DNA of 64,000 bases from Anodontia alba (GCA_964016985.1 OZ024824.1:120548951-120612950); one strand, 5' to 3'. Positions 30,205 to 39,548 are shown, numbered from the stretch's first letter. Numbers and translations: made by a program. Notes: generated by a model from the letters alone, not told the origin.

Positions 30205-30735
30205 ATTTACGATACGTATTCATTCGGACACCTCAACTCCTTATCATACTTGTTCTAAGATTTGTTTGTTTGTTTGTGTTGAGGTTTTACGGCCCAGTCA
30301 ACCCAATTGGGTCATGTCGAGCGCGGTCAGTTTACCTAACCACACGTTTACTGGGCAGGCTTAGTCCTCTAAGCGGTTAACCAGTATTGTGCACATTCTT
30401 TCGCCAGAAACTGACAACTGCCCTTCTTGAATCAGCGGAAGGGAGAGAATGACCGTAGAAAATATTTCATGATCAATCGCCACGAAATAATCTTGCCGAC
30501 CTCGGCGGGGGTTGAACCCGCAACCTCCTGGTCTCCAGTCGGACGGCGCATCCAACTGAGCCACCGAGGCCGACTGTTCTAAGATTTGAACAAGTACTAT
30601 TTACTACCCGGTGTAAATGTCGAAAAATTGCTGGATGAGTGGCAAACAGTGATGAGACGCTGCATTCTGCGCTTCTTGTCTGGGTCATTTTCTCAGGCCT
30701 GTCTGACCGAATATATATGGTAGATACAATACTTT
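30205..30735 (+). repeat. Hairpin repeat family C, copy 1, interrupted by a SINE
   Basis: The left part is CTGTATTTACG ... CTTATCATACTTGTTCTAAG. The right part is GAACAAGTACTATTTACTAC ... GTGGCAAACAGTGATGAGAC ... TCTGACCGAATATATATGGT. The complete relative at 62815 shows these two parts joined, so the SINE at 30265 is an insertion. Confidence 0.75.
30265..30574 (-). mobile_element. tRNA-derived SINE, copy 8
   Basis: Full length on the minus strand, with (GTTT)-rich tail at the low-coordinate end and head CACCGAGGCC at the high end. Exact 14-bp duplications TGTTCTAAGATTTG lie at 30251-30264 and 30575-30588. Its tail faces the tail of copy 7, only 78 bp away. Confidence 0.95.
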
Positions 30736-30756
30736 ATTTACCGTAACTCCTTATCA

Positions 30757-31030
30757 TACAGACAACCCTCTTTATACCCACACTCAATACTACGACAAAA
30801 TTCGTTATAATGACAATTTGACTGTCACGAAACCTTTGATTAAAATGTAACAGTTGGTCACAAATTATGAAAGAATATTGTATTTAATACTTCAAAAACA
30901 TATGTTTTTGATATTTGTTAGAACTGAAAAGGCTGATGTGACCCTATGAATATGCAGGCTTATCTTGGTGTTCACTGTTGGCTTATGGCATAAGGGTTCT
31001 TTTCATGGACAATGTGTTGTTTGTTGTTTT
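30757..31030. other. Repeat related to 6685-6860, then unassigned sequence
   Basis: CAACCCTCTTTATACCCACA, GTTATAATGACAATTTGACT and AACATATGTTTTTGATATTT match the left part of the element at 6685 without its hairpin. The rest is not recognised. Confidence 0.45.
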
Positions 31031-31049
31031 TTTAAGCCAGAACTCCAGA

Positions 31050-31282
31050 GATTTACCCATTTATGCTTGGTGGACTCTTCTGCTTTAAGTCTTCAGACCT
31101 GTTTATTTCCAATAACAGAGTCTCGGGTTAGTTTTCATTATGGCTATGTTTTATAGAAATTCCAGAACTTAATGCAGACAGTGTAGACCCTGATCAGATG
31201 CCGCATAATGCGGCATCTGATCTGGGTCTACACTGTTTGCCAGTGTCCCTTTTATGGGGCACTTGACACAAATGGATTAAAG
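31050..31282 (+). repeat. Hairpin repeat, family B variant
   Basis: ACCCATTTATGCTTGGTGGA ... perfect hairpin GATCAGATGCCGCATAATGC with its inverse ... CCCTTTTATGGGGCACTTGA. It has the B-type hairpin core with divergent flanks. Confidence 0.6.
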
Positions 31283-31397
31283 GTTAACACCTGAGCTACT
31301 TTTGATGTAACCTTACACTTGGTTTTTAGAAAATACTACAGTCAAATGGACTGCGACTGCTCCTAGTTTCTGGCTGCTCCTACTTTCAAATATAGAT

Positions 31398-32285
31398 GTA
31401 TTGCATGGCTTCTTATCTCCACACGCACACCGCCATTTTGTGAAAAGAAAATCATTAGGTGATTTTCCGTAGGTGGTTGCGGAGATTCAGTGTAGATAGC
31501 ATTGAAGGTGGGTGTCAGTTGAAATAAGGCTGACATTCGGGCTATGTAATTCATCCTCCTATTTAGTCCCCCATGTTATCAGACCAGAATTGTAGTTCTT
31601 TAGGCAAACATTGAACAAAAATCAATTTTCTCCCGATGCAAGGATGGACAGAGTTTGCTGTTTTGGTGGCAGACATACATGTAAAACTCTAGTTCTTGGA
31701 GAGATTACAAATCACTGATTAAATACATCACCATTCCATTGACTGTTTAACATGTTACTGCATAGTTCAAAAGAAACTATATTGCATTCTTTTGCCATTG
31801 CACAGAAACTAGGCATTTTATTGATGGCTGGTGCGTAAGGAGAGCATCGGCGAGTAAAGGGATATGTGGTGATAGAGAAGACCATATTTTTTTTCAACAA
31901 GAAATAAAGAAAAACGGTAATAATGACACAAGGATTGAAAAATAGGCTTCAGGAACACATTTGCCATAACTGAATCAGAAATCATTGTAAACTGCGACTG
32001 GTAGTATGAAATATGATATTGAAACACCATGATCTTCACAATCACCACATCCCTTTACTCACCACCGCTCACCTTACGTACCAGCCATCAATAAAATGCC
32101 TAGTTTCTGTGCAATGACAAAAGAATGTGATATTTTTCGGGGATCATGCCAAAATGTCTGCCTTATTTCAACTGACACCCACCTTCAACGCTGTCTAAAC
32201 TGATTCTCCACAACCATCTCCGGAAGATCTCCTAACAATTTTCTTTTTACAACATGGTGTTGCGCATGTGGAGATAAGCAGCTGT
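31398..32285. repeat. Long foldback (inverted-repeat) element
   Basis: 31398-31530 (TTATCTCCACACGCACACC ... GGTGGGTGTCAGTTGAAATA) is the inverse of 32155-32280 (TATTTCAACTGACACCCACC ... TGTGGAGATAAG). Further in, 31795-31870 (GCACAGAAACTAGGCATTTT ATTGATGGCTGGT) is the inverse of 32040-32125. The left arm carries about 250 bp absent from the right. No open frame is conserved. The unequal arms and single central segment suggest a foldback transposon or an inverted duplication. Confidence 0.75.
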
Positions 32286-32304
32286 GTATTGTATGAACTG
32301 TATG

Positions 32305-32490
32305 TATTCAGACAGACAGGCCTGAGCAAACAGTGTAGACCCAGATGAGACACCACAGAATGCCTCTCATCAGGGTCTACATTGTTTGCCACTCATCCAG
32401 CAATTTTTAGACACATGGGTAAGTAGATTGTACTTGTTCAAATTTTAGAACAAGTTTGGTAAGGAGCTGAAGTATCAGAATACTTAGGAA
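32305..32490 (-). repeat. Hairpin repeat family C, copy 2
   Basis: Reverse orientation: TATTCAGACAGACAGGCCTG, GCAAACAGTGTAGACCCAGA with its partner, GCCACTCATCCAGCAATTTT and GGTAAGGAGCTGAAGTATC. Confidence 0.7.
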
Positions 32491-32610
32491 TAATACAGTA
32501 CATGTAAATGCTTCTGAGAACTGGATATCGAAGTTCTATTGAAAATGTCTGAATAGGGGCTACATAGCCTAGAAGTTTGGTCAAGTGAGGTGATTATCAG
32601 TTAAATACTG

Positions 32611-32832
32611 GGCACAGTTGTTCAAAGCGAGCTCGTTAGTGGTCAAAATGTTTACTGTTCTAGTAAGTACAATATCTAATTCACAGGTATTTTGCTGAAA
32701 ATATGTGAGTAGCTTTTGCAAATGCAAAAGCTACTCACATTTTTTCAGCAAAAATATTAGCATATATGCCATATTTAATGATCAAAGTTTTAACAGTATG
32801 TTATAACGACATTTGTTTTGAACAACTGGGCC
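32611..32832. repeat. MITE family J, copy 3
   Basis: GGCACAGTTGTTCAAAGC to TTTGAACAACTGGGCC, with core palindrome ATGTGAGTAGCTTTTGCAAA. The flanks are CTG on the left and CAG on the right, the one copy whose flanking triplets differ. Confidence 0.78.
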
Positions 32833-32835
32833 CAG

Positions 32836-33139
32836 ATTTTTACATAAACTTTGCTTTATAGTTATCTTTTTTCTGTATAAAACTATTTTTGTGATTAACA
32901 AGTAGTAACACGAATATATGTTTCACAATGGAGCGAAGAATCTTCAGAATTTCATTTATATTCTTGAAAGTTCGAGTATCTAAATGCTTTTTTCTAATTC
33001 TGTGGGTAGTATTATTGAAACAAGTTGCTGAAAAATCCATTTGCAACAAATCTGATGTCTCTGTGATTTTTTTATGAGTCCAAAGTAGCTCTGGTATCAA
33101 TCTTTAAGGCACATTTTTTATATATATTTTTTTTAACGT
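32836..33139. other. Unassigned stretch
   Basis: AT-rich. The minus-strand frame at 32840-33100 (86 codons) shows no recognisable domain, and there are no splice-site or repeat signals I can defend. Confidence 0.35.
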
Positions 33140-33262
33140 CCGCAAAAATTAGCCGACAACATTTTCATTCTTAGAAAATAGGCCATTAGGGTTTGACATG
33201 TCAAACCTTTGGAAAAATAAGAAAAACCCTTTGAAATAAATTTGGGGAATTAAGTGTTAATG
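33140..33262. repeat. Hairpin repeat family L, degenerate copy
   Basis: GCCGACAACATTTTCATTCT, GAAAATAGGCCATTAGGG and GTTTGACATGTCAAAC are a shortened L-type palindrome. Confidence 0.45.
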
Positions 33263-33509
33263 GAAAATTTCTATTTAGTAGAGATCTAAGAAAGATATTC
33301 ATAATGATTCCATAGCTGTACATAAGAGGGCTATCCAGTATCGTATATTTTTTATATTGTCACAAAAAAAAGAATGTGGTTTCCTACTCATAAGAAGCAC
33401 ATTGACCACCACAATGTATGTTTTTTTGTAGAAATAAATACTCTGGAACCACTTTTATAAGGTGGTTCATTATTAGACCACTTCGGATATAAGACAGTTT
33501 AAAGGTCAT

Positions 33510-33786
33510 TACGAAAACACGCCTATTCAAATTTATATTGAAAATTTCACCTCCAAAAACTGAAAATTTACAAATAAAAAATTCTGATATTTTTTATATT
33601 TCTGCTGAAAACATAGATTGTGGGTACTCGTTAGAACCGCCTCGACGAGGCAGTTCTAACGAGTACCCACATTCTATGTTTTAAGCAGAAATAAGAAAAA
33701 TAATGTATACCCCTGTAAACCCCTGTTTTACTGTATAAAAGTGGGGTTTAAGGGGGTCAAAATTATATACGTACGTTTTCGTGATG
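33510..33786 (-). repeat. Hairpin MITE family D, copy 4, nested in family I
   Basis: CATTACGAAAACACGCCTAT to ACGTTTTCGTGATG. The host reads AAAGGT before and GGACCCC after, while an uninterrupted I copy reads AAAGGTGGACCCC (28178-28190). The insertion therefore left no duplication. Confidence 0.82.
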
Positions 33787-33907
33787 GGACCCCAAATTTG
33801 TTGGATTCAAACAAAAATGTATAGATTATATAGAAAATTTACCATAAATGGTCATTTTTCTATATAATCTATACTTTTTTTTCTTTTTTTTTTTTTTTGA
33901 TACAACA

Positions 33908-34133
33908 GTTATTTACCTAGACTGTCTCTAGTGACTAAATATTTTTCTTGTAATCCTGTGTTTTTTAAAACAAAAAAACAAACAAAAAAATATCATGACT
34001 ATAAAGGCTGGTCACTAGTGACCAGCCTTTATAGTCATGATATTTATTTTGGTTTTATTTTAGTGGATTATTAAACAGGATTATAAGAAAAAAATATTTA
34101 GCCACTAGAGACTGGAGCCAGTCTGTTACTTAC
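33908..34133. repeat. Foldback nested in family I copy 5
   Basis: Arms ACTAAATATTTTTCTTGTAATCCTG-type on the left pair with CAGGATTATAAG...AAATATTTAGCC on the right. The perfect central stem is ATCATGACTATAAAGGCTGG with its inverse around CACTAGTG. Confidence 0.7.
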
Positions 34134-34450
34134 CTAACATGGTTTTTGCTGTGGATCCCAGCAATAGTGTTATAAAGAGGTTGTGGTGTACACATATATA
34201 GAGAAATAATAAAATGTCAACATTTTTGTTGTTGAAAAAAGAAACAACCTATGTATAGCTATATTTTGAATGTCCTCTTAACTTCAGTTCTGAAAGGGCA
34301 ATGTGTGTTTGAAAGCTTGTACAAAGTGATATAATTACACAACAGTTTTGTACAAAATAAAGGTTTGTTTATTTGCTGTAGTATTTGCTTTCTTCTGATC
34401 CTTGATATTTTTTCCTGGAGAAAATCCTACTGACATCAGAACTGTGATTA

Positions 34451-34655
34451 TTACCATATTTACCCTAAGTACTGGGACACCTTACCATAAAAGTAATGAA
34501 AAAAAAATAAAAAAAAAAAAAAAACAATTTATTTACTACCCGTTGATGTGTCTAAAATGGTGCTGGATGAGTGGCAAACAGTGAAGACTGATTAGATGCT
34601 CTGATCTGGGTCTACACTGTTTGCAAAGGCCTATCTGTCCTAATGCTTAGGTTAT
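34451..34655 (+). repeat. Hairpin repeat family C, copy 3
   Basis: ATTACCATATTTACCCTAAG, TTTACTACCCGTTGATGTGT, GTGGCAAACAGTGAAGACTG with a shortened hairpin, GCAAAGGCCTATCTGTCC. An A-run at 34500-34524 replaces part of the left flank. Confidence 0.7.
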
Positions 34656-34902
34656 TATATGAGTCCATATCAGTGAAACTGAGGTTAGCTTTGTGATCAC
34701 ACCACCCATGTTCCATCCATATTTTCAAACAAGTCTTTCCTGAAGCCAATTGAGTTGAGTTGAGTTGGGGAACAAAAATTTGCTAAAATTGCCATGTTCT
34801 TTCGACCAAGATGGCTATTATGTCCATATAATAAATATGGTAAAAACTTTAAAAACTATCATCCCAGTTTTAATGCAGAATCCTTGCAAATGTAACAGTT
34901 TA
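34656..34902. repeat. Family G-type unit fragments
   Basis: CTTTCGACCAAGATGGCTAT and ATATGGTAAAAACTTTAAAA match units of the G arrays. More such units lie at about 35580-35720. Confidence 0.5.
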
Positions 34903-35310
34903 GGTATAAGATACACTTCTACTGCCTTGTGGTAGAAGCCAGCTTTTATAGCGACGTCGTGGAGTGCAGGACCATCACGAAAACCTGCCTACATAATTTT
35001 GACCCCCTTAAACCCCACTTTTATATAGTAAAACTGGGGTTTACAGGGGTATGTATTATTTTTCTTATTTCTGCTCAAAACAGAGATTGTGGGTACTACC
35101 GAGGCGGTTCTAACGAGTACCCACAATCTATGTTTTTGAGCAGAAATATGAAAAATATGAGGTTTTTTTTATCTGAAAAATTTTCAGTTTTTGGAAGTGA
35201 AATTTTCTATATATTGGAATAGGCGTGTTTTCGTAATGTTCGAAACCGGGTTCGATCCCCGGTCAGGTAAAAATGTGATTTGGATTTTTTTCTTCTTTCC
35301 TATTACATTT
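34903..35310 (+). repeat. tRNA-derived repeat, interrupted in its anticodon-loop position
   Basis: GGTATAAGATACACTTCTAC, then TATAGCGACGTCGTGGAGTG (A-box-like), AGGAC, a family D MITE at 34973-35238, then TTCGAAACCGGGTTCGATCC (B box). The uninterrupted relative at 35436 reads AGGACTTTGAATCC across the junction. Confidence 0.65.
34973..35238 (+). repeat. Hairpin MITE family D, copy 5, nested in a tRNA-derived repeat
   Basis: CATCACGAAAACCTGCCTAC to GTGTTTTCGTAATG. The left arm of the core is partly deleted (GTGGGTACTACCGAGGCGGT). Host sequences join without duplication or loss when compared with the copy at 35436. Confidence 0.82.
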
Positions 35311-35435
35311 AGTGGCTAGTGTGGGAATGGCAGCCTTGGAGCCTAGCAGGCAAAGCAAATGCTGGGTTCTCACATGGAGCTTGCGCCACATTTGTATTGG
35401 CATGAATGCATAAAAATGTCTCGTTATAGGAAGGA

Positions 35436-35580
35436 GGTATAAGATACACTTCTACTGTCTTGTGGAAGAAACTGGCTTTTATAGCGACATGGTAGAGTGT
35501 AGGACTTTGAATCCAGTGGACTGGGTTTGATCCCTGATCGGGGAATTCTCCTTTCCTATTACAAATTTTTTAAGGATGTG
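35436..35580 (+). repeat. tRNA-Gln-like derived repeat, uninterrupted copy
   Basis: GACATGGTAGAGTGTAGGAC, TTTGAATCC and GGACTGGGTTTGATCCC read as D arm, anticodon arm (loop CTTTGAA, anticodon TTG) and T arm of a degenerate tRNA. The acceptor stem is not complementary and TATAAGATACACTTCTACTG precedes it, so it is a repeat, not a working tRNA. Confidence 0.6.
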
Positions 35581-35794
35581 AGGTCCATTGTTTACTAAGT
35601 TTGCAAAAATGATGGTGCTAGGTTAAAGCTTTGCCTTTATACAGCAAGGTCAAATTTGCTTCCTATACCTTTATATGAGGAAGCTGTGTGGAAGAGATTT
35701 TCACAAAAACTTTTTAAGACTAACTAAATTCACCTAATTTGAGTCAGTCTATTTCTGTCTTCAGTCAGTCTGTTTCTGTCTCTGGGTTAATATA

Positions 35795-35930
35795 ATTGGA
35801 ATGAATTTAGTTTTTGTGGATTTTATCAATGTGTAAAAGTCCGCAAATCACTCACAAACTTGCAATAAAGCCAAAAGGGCTTCAGCATTTACACAATGAT
35901 AAAATCCACAAAAATTAAATGCATTTCTTA
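35795..35930. repeat. Imperfect palindrome
   Basis: GAATTTAGTTTTTGTGGATTTTATCA on the left is matched by TGATAAAATCCACAAAAATTAAAT-type sequence on the right, with a loop of about 50 nt containing GCCAAAAGGGC. Family not recognised. Confidence 0.65.
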
Positions 35931-36167
35931 ATTCCGACTATTGGTCAACTTAAGGTAGAAAGTAAAATACCGTATTCAACCTTATTACCGCACTGTGCGC
36001 TTATGTTTTTCAAAATTACTGGGAAAACTTGGGGTAAAATAAATATGCATATATTTACTATGGGTACACTTTCAAAAAAGTTCAGCAAAGTACTTATTTG
36101 ATGGCAATTTTTATCTGATTTTCTTTATAAAAGCATATGTTGTGGGTACCCATTTGAATTGCATCGA
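35931..36167. other. Unassigned stretch with a degenerate L/K-type fragment
   Basis: AAAAGCATATGTTGTGGGTA and CCCATTTGAATTGC are remnants of a family K arm. No gene signal. Confidence 0.35.
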
Positions 36168-36275
36168 CCAGCGGGGACATGACGTTACACAACTTCGCAT
36201 CAACGTCGATACATCGCATGACGATGCATCTATGTTGATGTTATGTTTCAACGTTGCATGCCCCCAGTGTTTGGT
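36168..36275. repeat. ACGT-rich palindrome, family P, copy 1
   Basis: CAGCGGGGACATGACGTTAC ... GATGATGCATC-type centre ... CAACGTTGCATGCCCCCAGTG forms an imperfect palindrome rich in CATGACG and CAACGT. Copies are at 36921 and 63232. Confidence 0.6.
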
Positions 36276-36920
36276 CTCCTGTGAGAAACCTGGCTGCTAG
36301 TCGCTGGACTGGATAGATCATCTGCTGAATGTTTCTTGCAGTGTAAAGGATTCAAATGAGACAAGATGGCAAACTGACAAGTCACACTGCATGATCATCA
36401 TTACCTGCGTAAGTTCTAATCCCTAAAATTGCCACTCTCCAGTAATTTATGGAATGTCTTAGCAGATTGGACAAAGAAAAAAAATTGTAAAATTTTACTG
36501 CTTTCAGAGGCATACCAGGTATGAAACAACTATATATCCCATTGCTTCACGCCCAGTCCCTACCCCACGTACGTTCTTACTTTGTTTCGTGATATTATGA
36601 GACCCTCTTCAAAGTACATTTTTGTGAGTACTGGGTCTCATGATTTTATTTGCCAAGCAATGACAGATCAGCCCGCGCGGCGGCGCAAATGTACAGGCTG
36701 GTCACACATTTCTTTGCGCTCTATGACTAGCCAAACCTCCAAACGTTCTATGGACGGACGGCAGAGGTTCCGTTTAGAATGTGTGGATGCGCAGACTGAG
36801 CTGAGTCATCGCTGGGCGTACCTCGAGGTGGGAGTGGCGGAGGTGGATAACTTCCTACATGTATTATATGGCATAGTACGGATGTGCGTACCAAATGGCC
36901 CCCTTTTTCAGCGTTGCCAG
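36276..36920. other. Unassigned, GC-richer stretch
   Basis: The + frame 36582-36935 (117 codons) has no recognisable domain, and its second half overlaps family Q-like motifs (GTGTGGATGCGCAGACTGAG). I do not accept it as a gene. Confidence 0.35.
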
Positions 36921-37027
36921 CCCAGCGGCACATGACGTTTATACAACGTCGTCTCAACGTCGATGCAACATCATGACGTTGCATCGACGTTGAGGCGACG
37001 TTGTATAGACGTCATGTGTCCGCTGGG
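36921..37027. repeat. ACGT-rich palindrome, family P, copy 2
   Basis: CCCAGCGGCACATGACGTTT to ACGTCATGTGTCCGCTGGG. The inner TCGATGCAACATCATGACGT with its inverse forms a near-perfect stem of about 50 bp. Confidence 0.85.
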
Positions 37028-37224
37028 AGGAGTACGATTAGCCCTCTGAGGATTAGTCCCCATTTTTCAACAAAAAGTATATGACTGACCCGATTTTTCT
37101 GGATTTGTATGGGAACCTACTTTTCTGACATCCCGGTATATGTGTATATTTTTTCGATCAGAGATATTTTGAGGATGCTTGTTCTCTGGGTATTCAATAC
37201 TGCGATATATGAGGGGGTGGACAG

Positions 37225-37350
37225 GGGGGTAGGCATTCCCCACTTCCCTTCCCCCTTACCCCCACTTCCCTCTCCCTTTCCCCCCAGTTCCCTCCCCCTT
37301 ACCCCACTTCCCTCCCCCTTACCCCCACTTCCCTCCCCCGAGCAAATTAT
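37225..37350. repeat. Pyrimidine-rich CCCTTACCCCCACTTCC repeat
   Basis: Tandem CCCCCTTACCCCCACTTCCC-type units with nearly all G on the minus strand. Many closely spaced G-runs of 3-5 on that strand fit a G-quadruplex, with an i-motif possible on the + strand. Open frames through it are low-complexity artefacts. Confidence 0.7.
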
Positions 37351-38129
37351 TCCCTCCCCTAAATCAGAATTTCTAATATCCCCAACGCTATAATTAAATT
37401 CAAACATGACTGCAATATACATTCATGCAGATTTTGACCCCAAACTACACACCTAATTTTTGCCCCCAAATCGGATTTCCTTAGCATTTGCATCCCCTTT
37501 ACAGAATAGCTAAAGATTTGCACCCTCCATTTCAAAAGTCGCGTAAGGGCCTGCATATGAGCCATGGAAAACAGGTATCACAAGGTGGTGGGCCTTGATC
37601 CGGTCCTAAACTGGTCAAGAACAAACTGTGGTGGACCTAGGTCCGGGCCTTAACTGATCCACATTGCCACAAAAACAGTCGTATTAATTACTGAAATCAA
37701 AACTCAAGAATACCATGTACATCTGCATCTTTTTTTCATATTTTTTTATAAGCATTGTCCCACACTTAGGGGTCCGTGAGAACAATAATCTTTTTCGTGG
37801 TTTTCTCAAAAGTTGAGAGTTAAATGTCGAACGTGTGTGGTGGTTGACAAAACACGGACCACTTACGGACACGGACTCATGGGCTTACCGACCTATTGAC
37901 AATACACGGACTGCATGACAAAACACGGACAAATTATTCACGGATACGGACCTACAATTTACGGACTTGACAAACCACGGACCCTGTTATTGACAGACTT
38001 GACAAAGCACGGACCGTCATTTAAATTACGAACGCCACTTATGATATATGAAAAACTAGAAGTAATATCAAAATCGGAATAACGTGATCTTATGGATAAC
38101 GTGACTTTATATTGGCATAGATATTTACA
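37351..38129. other. Unassigned stretch with CACGGAC repeats
   Basis: From about 37850 to 38010 short CACGGAC/TTACGGAC motifs recur irregularly (ACACGGACCACTTACGGACA, GACAAACCACGGACC). No gene is recognised before the peptidase relic. Confidence 0.4.
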
Positions 38130-38505
38130 TGTACGTTGAAGTAATCCAATAGTACAGATTTTTGATACCCATTCTAATGATGTAGGTCTGCACTGGATTT
38201 GTTTCTCGAAATTTAACTGCGACGATGATGTTGTCAACTTGTATGATAGTGCAGGCGGTACTAACATTTCAAGTGCCGCTGAAATGGCAATTACAAACAA
38301 GATGTTTAGCCCTATGCCGAAAATCTTTGTTAGACACTTTAAATGCTCTGTACAAACGAATACAAATGACTGTGATTTTACACCATTGCAAATATGGTCA
38401 GCATCCTCAATGGAATTGATCCTAGTGGCATAACATATACTGTCTCTAAAATTAGAGGTCATCTTATCAAAGGATTTGAGTATCAAAACATAACAGTTTA
38501 TTATC
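38130..38505 (+). pseudogene. Relic Ulp1/SENP-type (C48) cysteine peptidase-like ORF, probably transposon-derived
   Basis: The + strand reads NPIVQIFDTHSNDVGLHWIC, then VVNLYDSAGGTNISS, then VQTNTNDC. The arrangement His-Trp, Tyr-Asp-Ser and Gln-x-Asn-x-x-Asp-Cys matches the His-Asp-Cys triad of C48-like peptidase domains found in many animal transposon ORFs. Right after the Cys the frame shifts by one base and continues in another frame with IANMVSILNGIDPSGITY and KIRGHLIKGFEYQN, the usual C-terminal part. A stop precedes the domain. I infer a dead fragment of a mobile element. The minus-strand frame of 236 codons over the same DNA is judged to be a shadow. Confidence 0.6.
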
Positions 38506-38612
38506 AGTTGTGCTTCATTATAGACATTATCTGTGATTTGTTCATTGCCCGTAATGATTAATGGACGAGTTAGAAGACCTCCAAACGGACCGAACAAATA
38601 TATATATTGATT

Positions 38613-38630
38613 CTCCCCTCCCCCCCCCCC

Positions 38631-38661
<31 letters not shown>

Positions 38662-38669
38662 ACACACAA
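38613..38669. repeat. Poly-C tract followed by (CA)n
   Basis: About 35 C residues then about 10 CA units. The start of the long minus-strand frame (MCVCVCVW then Gly run) is only this microsatellite. Confidence 0.95.
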
Positions 38670-38872
38670 GCAATATTGTAGATTTCACATGGTAAAACTC
38701 ACAGCCGGCTGATTTTGCTTAAAATGATAACTTCCTGACCTGAGCTAGGATAATAAACAAGGTGTCCCTGGCAGTTAACCAACTATGTGACACATTACAC
38801 CTAATATTGGTAAAAAATCTGGGGCGACTTTGGGGAGAAATCGCAGTGTATATATTTTTGTATATTGTATCA

Positions 38873-39030
38873 TATGAGCCAGCGCACAGCATTTCCTACA
38901 AGATTGTGTGCTACCAGCGACGACTAAGATCAGCCTGCGCATCCGCGCAGTCTGATCAGTCTTCACAGGGCACTCTGTGGGTAGCCAAGAACCCAAAACA
39001 TCTTCAGGTGAACAGAGAAGTCCTGATCGT
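38873..39030. repeat. Family Q hairpin repeat
   Basis: ATGAGCCAGCGCACAGCATT, GATCAGCCTGCGCATCCGCG with partner CGCGCAGTCTGATCAG, then GGGCACTCTGTGGGTAGCC. An imperfect inverted repeat with GC-rich core. Confidence 0.55.
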
Positions 39031-39184
39031 TTAAAACCCTTTACATGCTAAATTTGTATTTTCCCTGAAATTATGTAAATACTTTTCGTATTTTCCTAGA
39101 AAATTGAACATTTCATGCAAAACGTCTGGATGGAAAAATATCGAACTTGGAATAGACTTACTTTTTGATATTTTTTTTCAGTAA

Positions 39185-39240
39185 CCCCGCCCCCCCCCCC
39201 CCCCCACCTCCCCCACCCCCCCCCCACCCCCCCCCCCCCC
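39185..39240. repeat. Poly-C tract with A interruptions
   Basis: Almost continuous C for 56 bases. It is likely prone to sequencing and assembly length error. Confidence 0.95.
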
Positions 39241-39334
39241 GGCCTCGCGTACGGAAATATCCTGTCAAAGCCAGCGTGCAAGCTGGCCTGGGCTGTCGAC
39301 GTCATCATATGAACCACAACGTCAGAAAACCGGC

Positions 39335-39548
39335 TAACGTCGGACGTGTGCCCAGCGAAGGTTCAGATCAACCTGTGCATTCGCGCACTGATAGGAATCT
39401 TCATTGGGTGCATTTTCTAAGCCAAGGATGCAAAACAAAAAAAAAACATGGGGACAACGAAGACTGATCCGACACGAATGCACAGGCAGATTTGAGTCTT
39501 CGTTGGGCACACAAGTCAGAAGGTACGTTTTCTCACGTTGCGACACAT
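39335..39548. repeat. Family Q hairpin repeats, two in tandem
   Basis: GTGTGCCCAGCGAAGGTTCA ... GAATCTTCATTGGGTGCATT and GAAGACTGATCCGACACGAA ... GAGTCTTCGTTGGGCACACA, ending TTTTCTCACGTTGCGAC. Confidence 0.6.

Larger units (their letters stand above)
33441..34188 (+). repeat. Tc1/mariner-type MITE family I, copy 5, with nested insertions
   Basis: CTCTGGAACCACTTTTATAA (TA before) to GTTATAAAGAGGTTGTGGTG (TA after). It contains a family D MITE at 33510-33786 and a second foldback at about 33908-34133 (TACCTAGACTGTCTCTAGTG / CACTAGAGACTGGAGCCAGT, centre GGTCACTAGTGACC). Confidence 0.7.

Noticed and set aside
32030..32140. Separate gene suggested by conserved sequence at 31.8 and 32.1 kb
   Set aside because: The similarity is inverted and belongs to the arms of one foldback structure.
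35479..35545. Functional tRNA-Gln gene
   Set aside because: The anticodon arm and B box are tRNA-like but the acceptor stem does not pair, and a second copy with the same unrelated flanks shows it is a repeat.
36582..36935. 117-codon + frame in a GC-richer stretch
   Set aside because: It overlaps dispersed family Q and P repeat sequence and shows no domain.
37959..38669. Longest open frame in the window (minus strand, 236 codons)
   Set aside because: Its N-terminus is only the (CA)n and poly-C microsatellite, it has no recognisable domain, and the opposite strand carries a peptidase-like pattern with the correct catalytic order.
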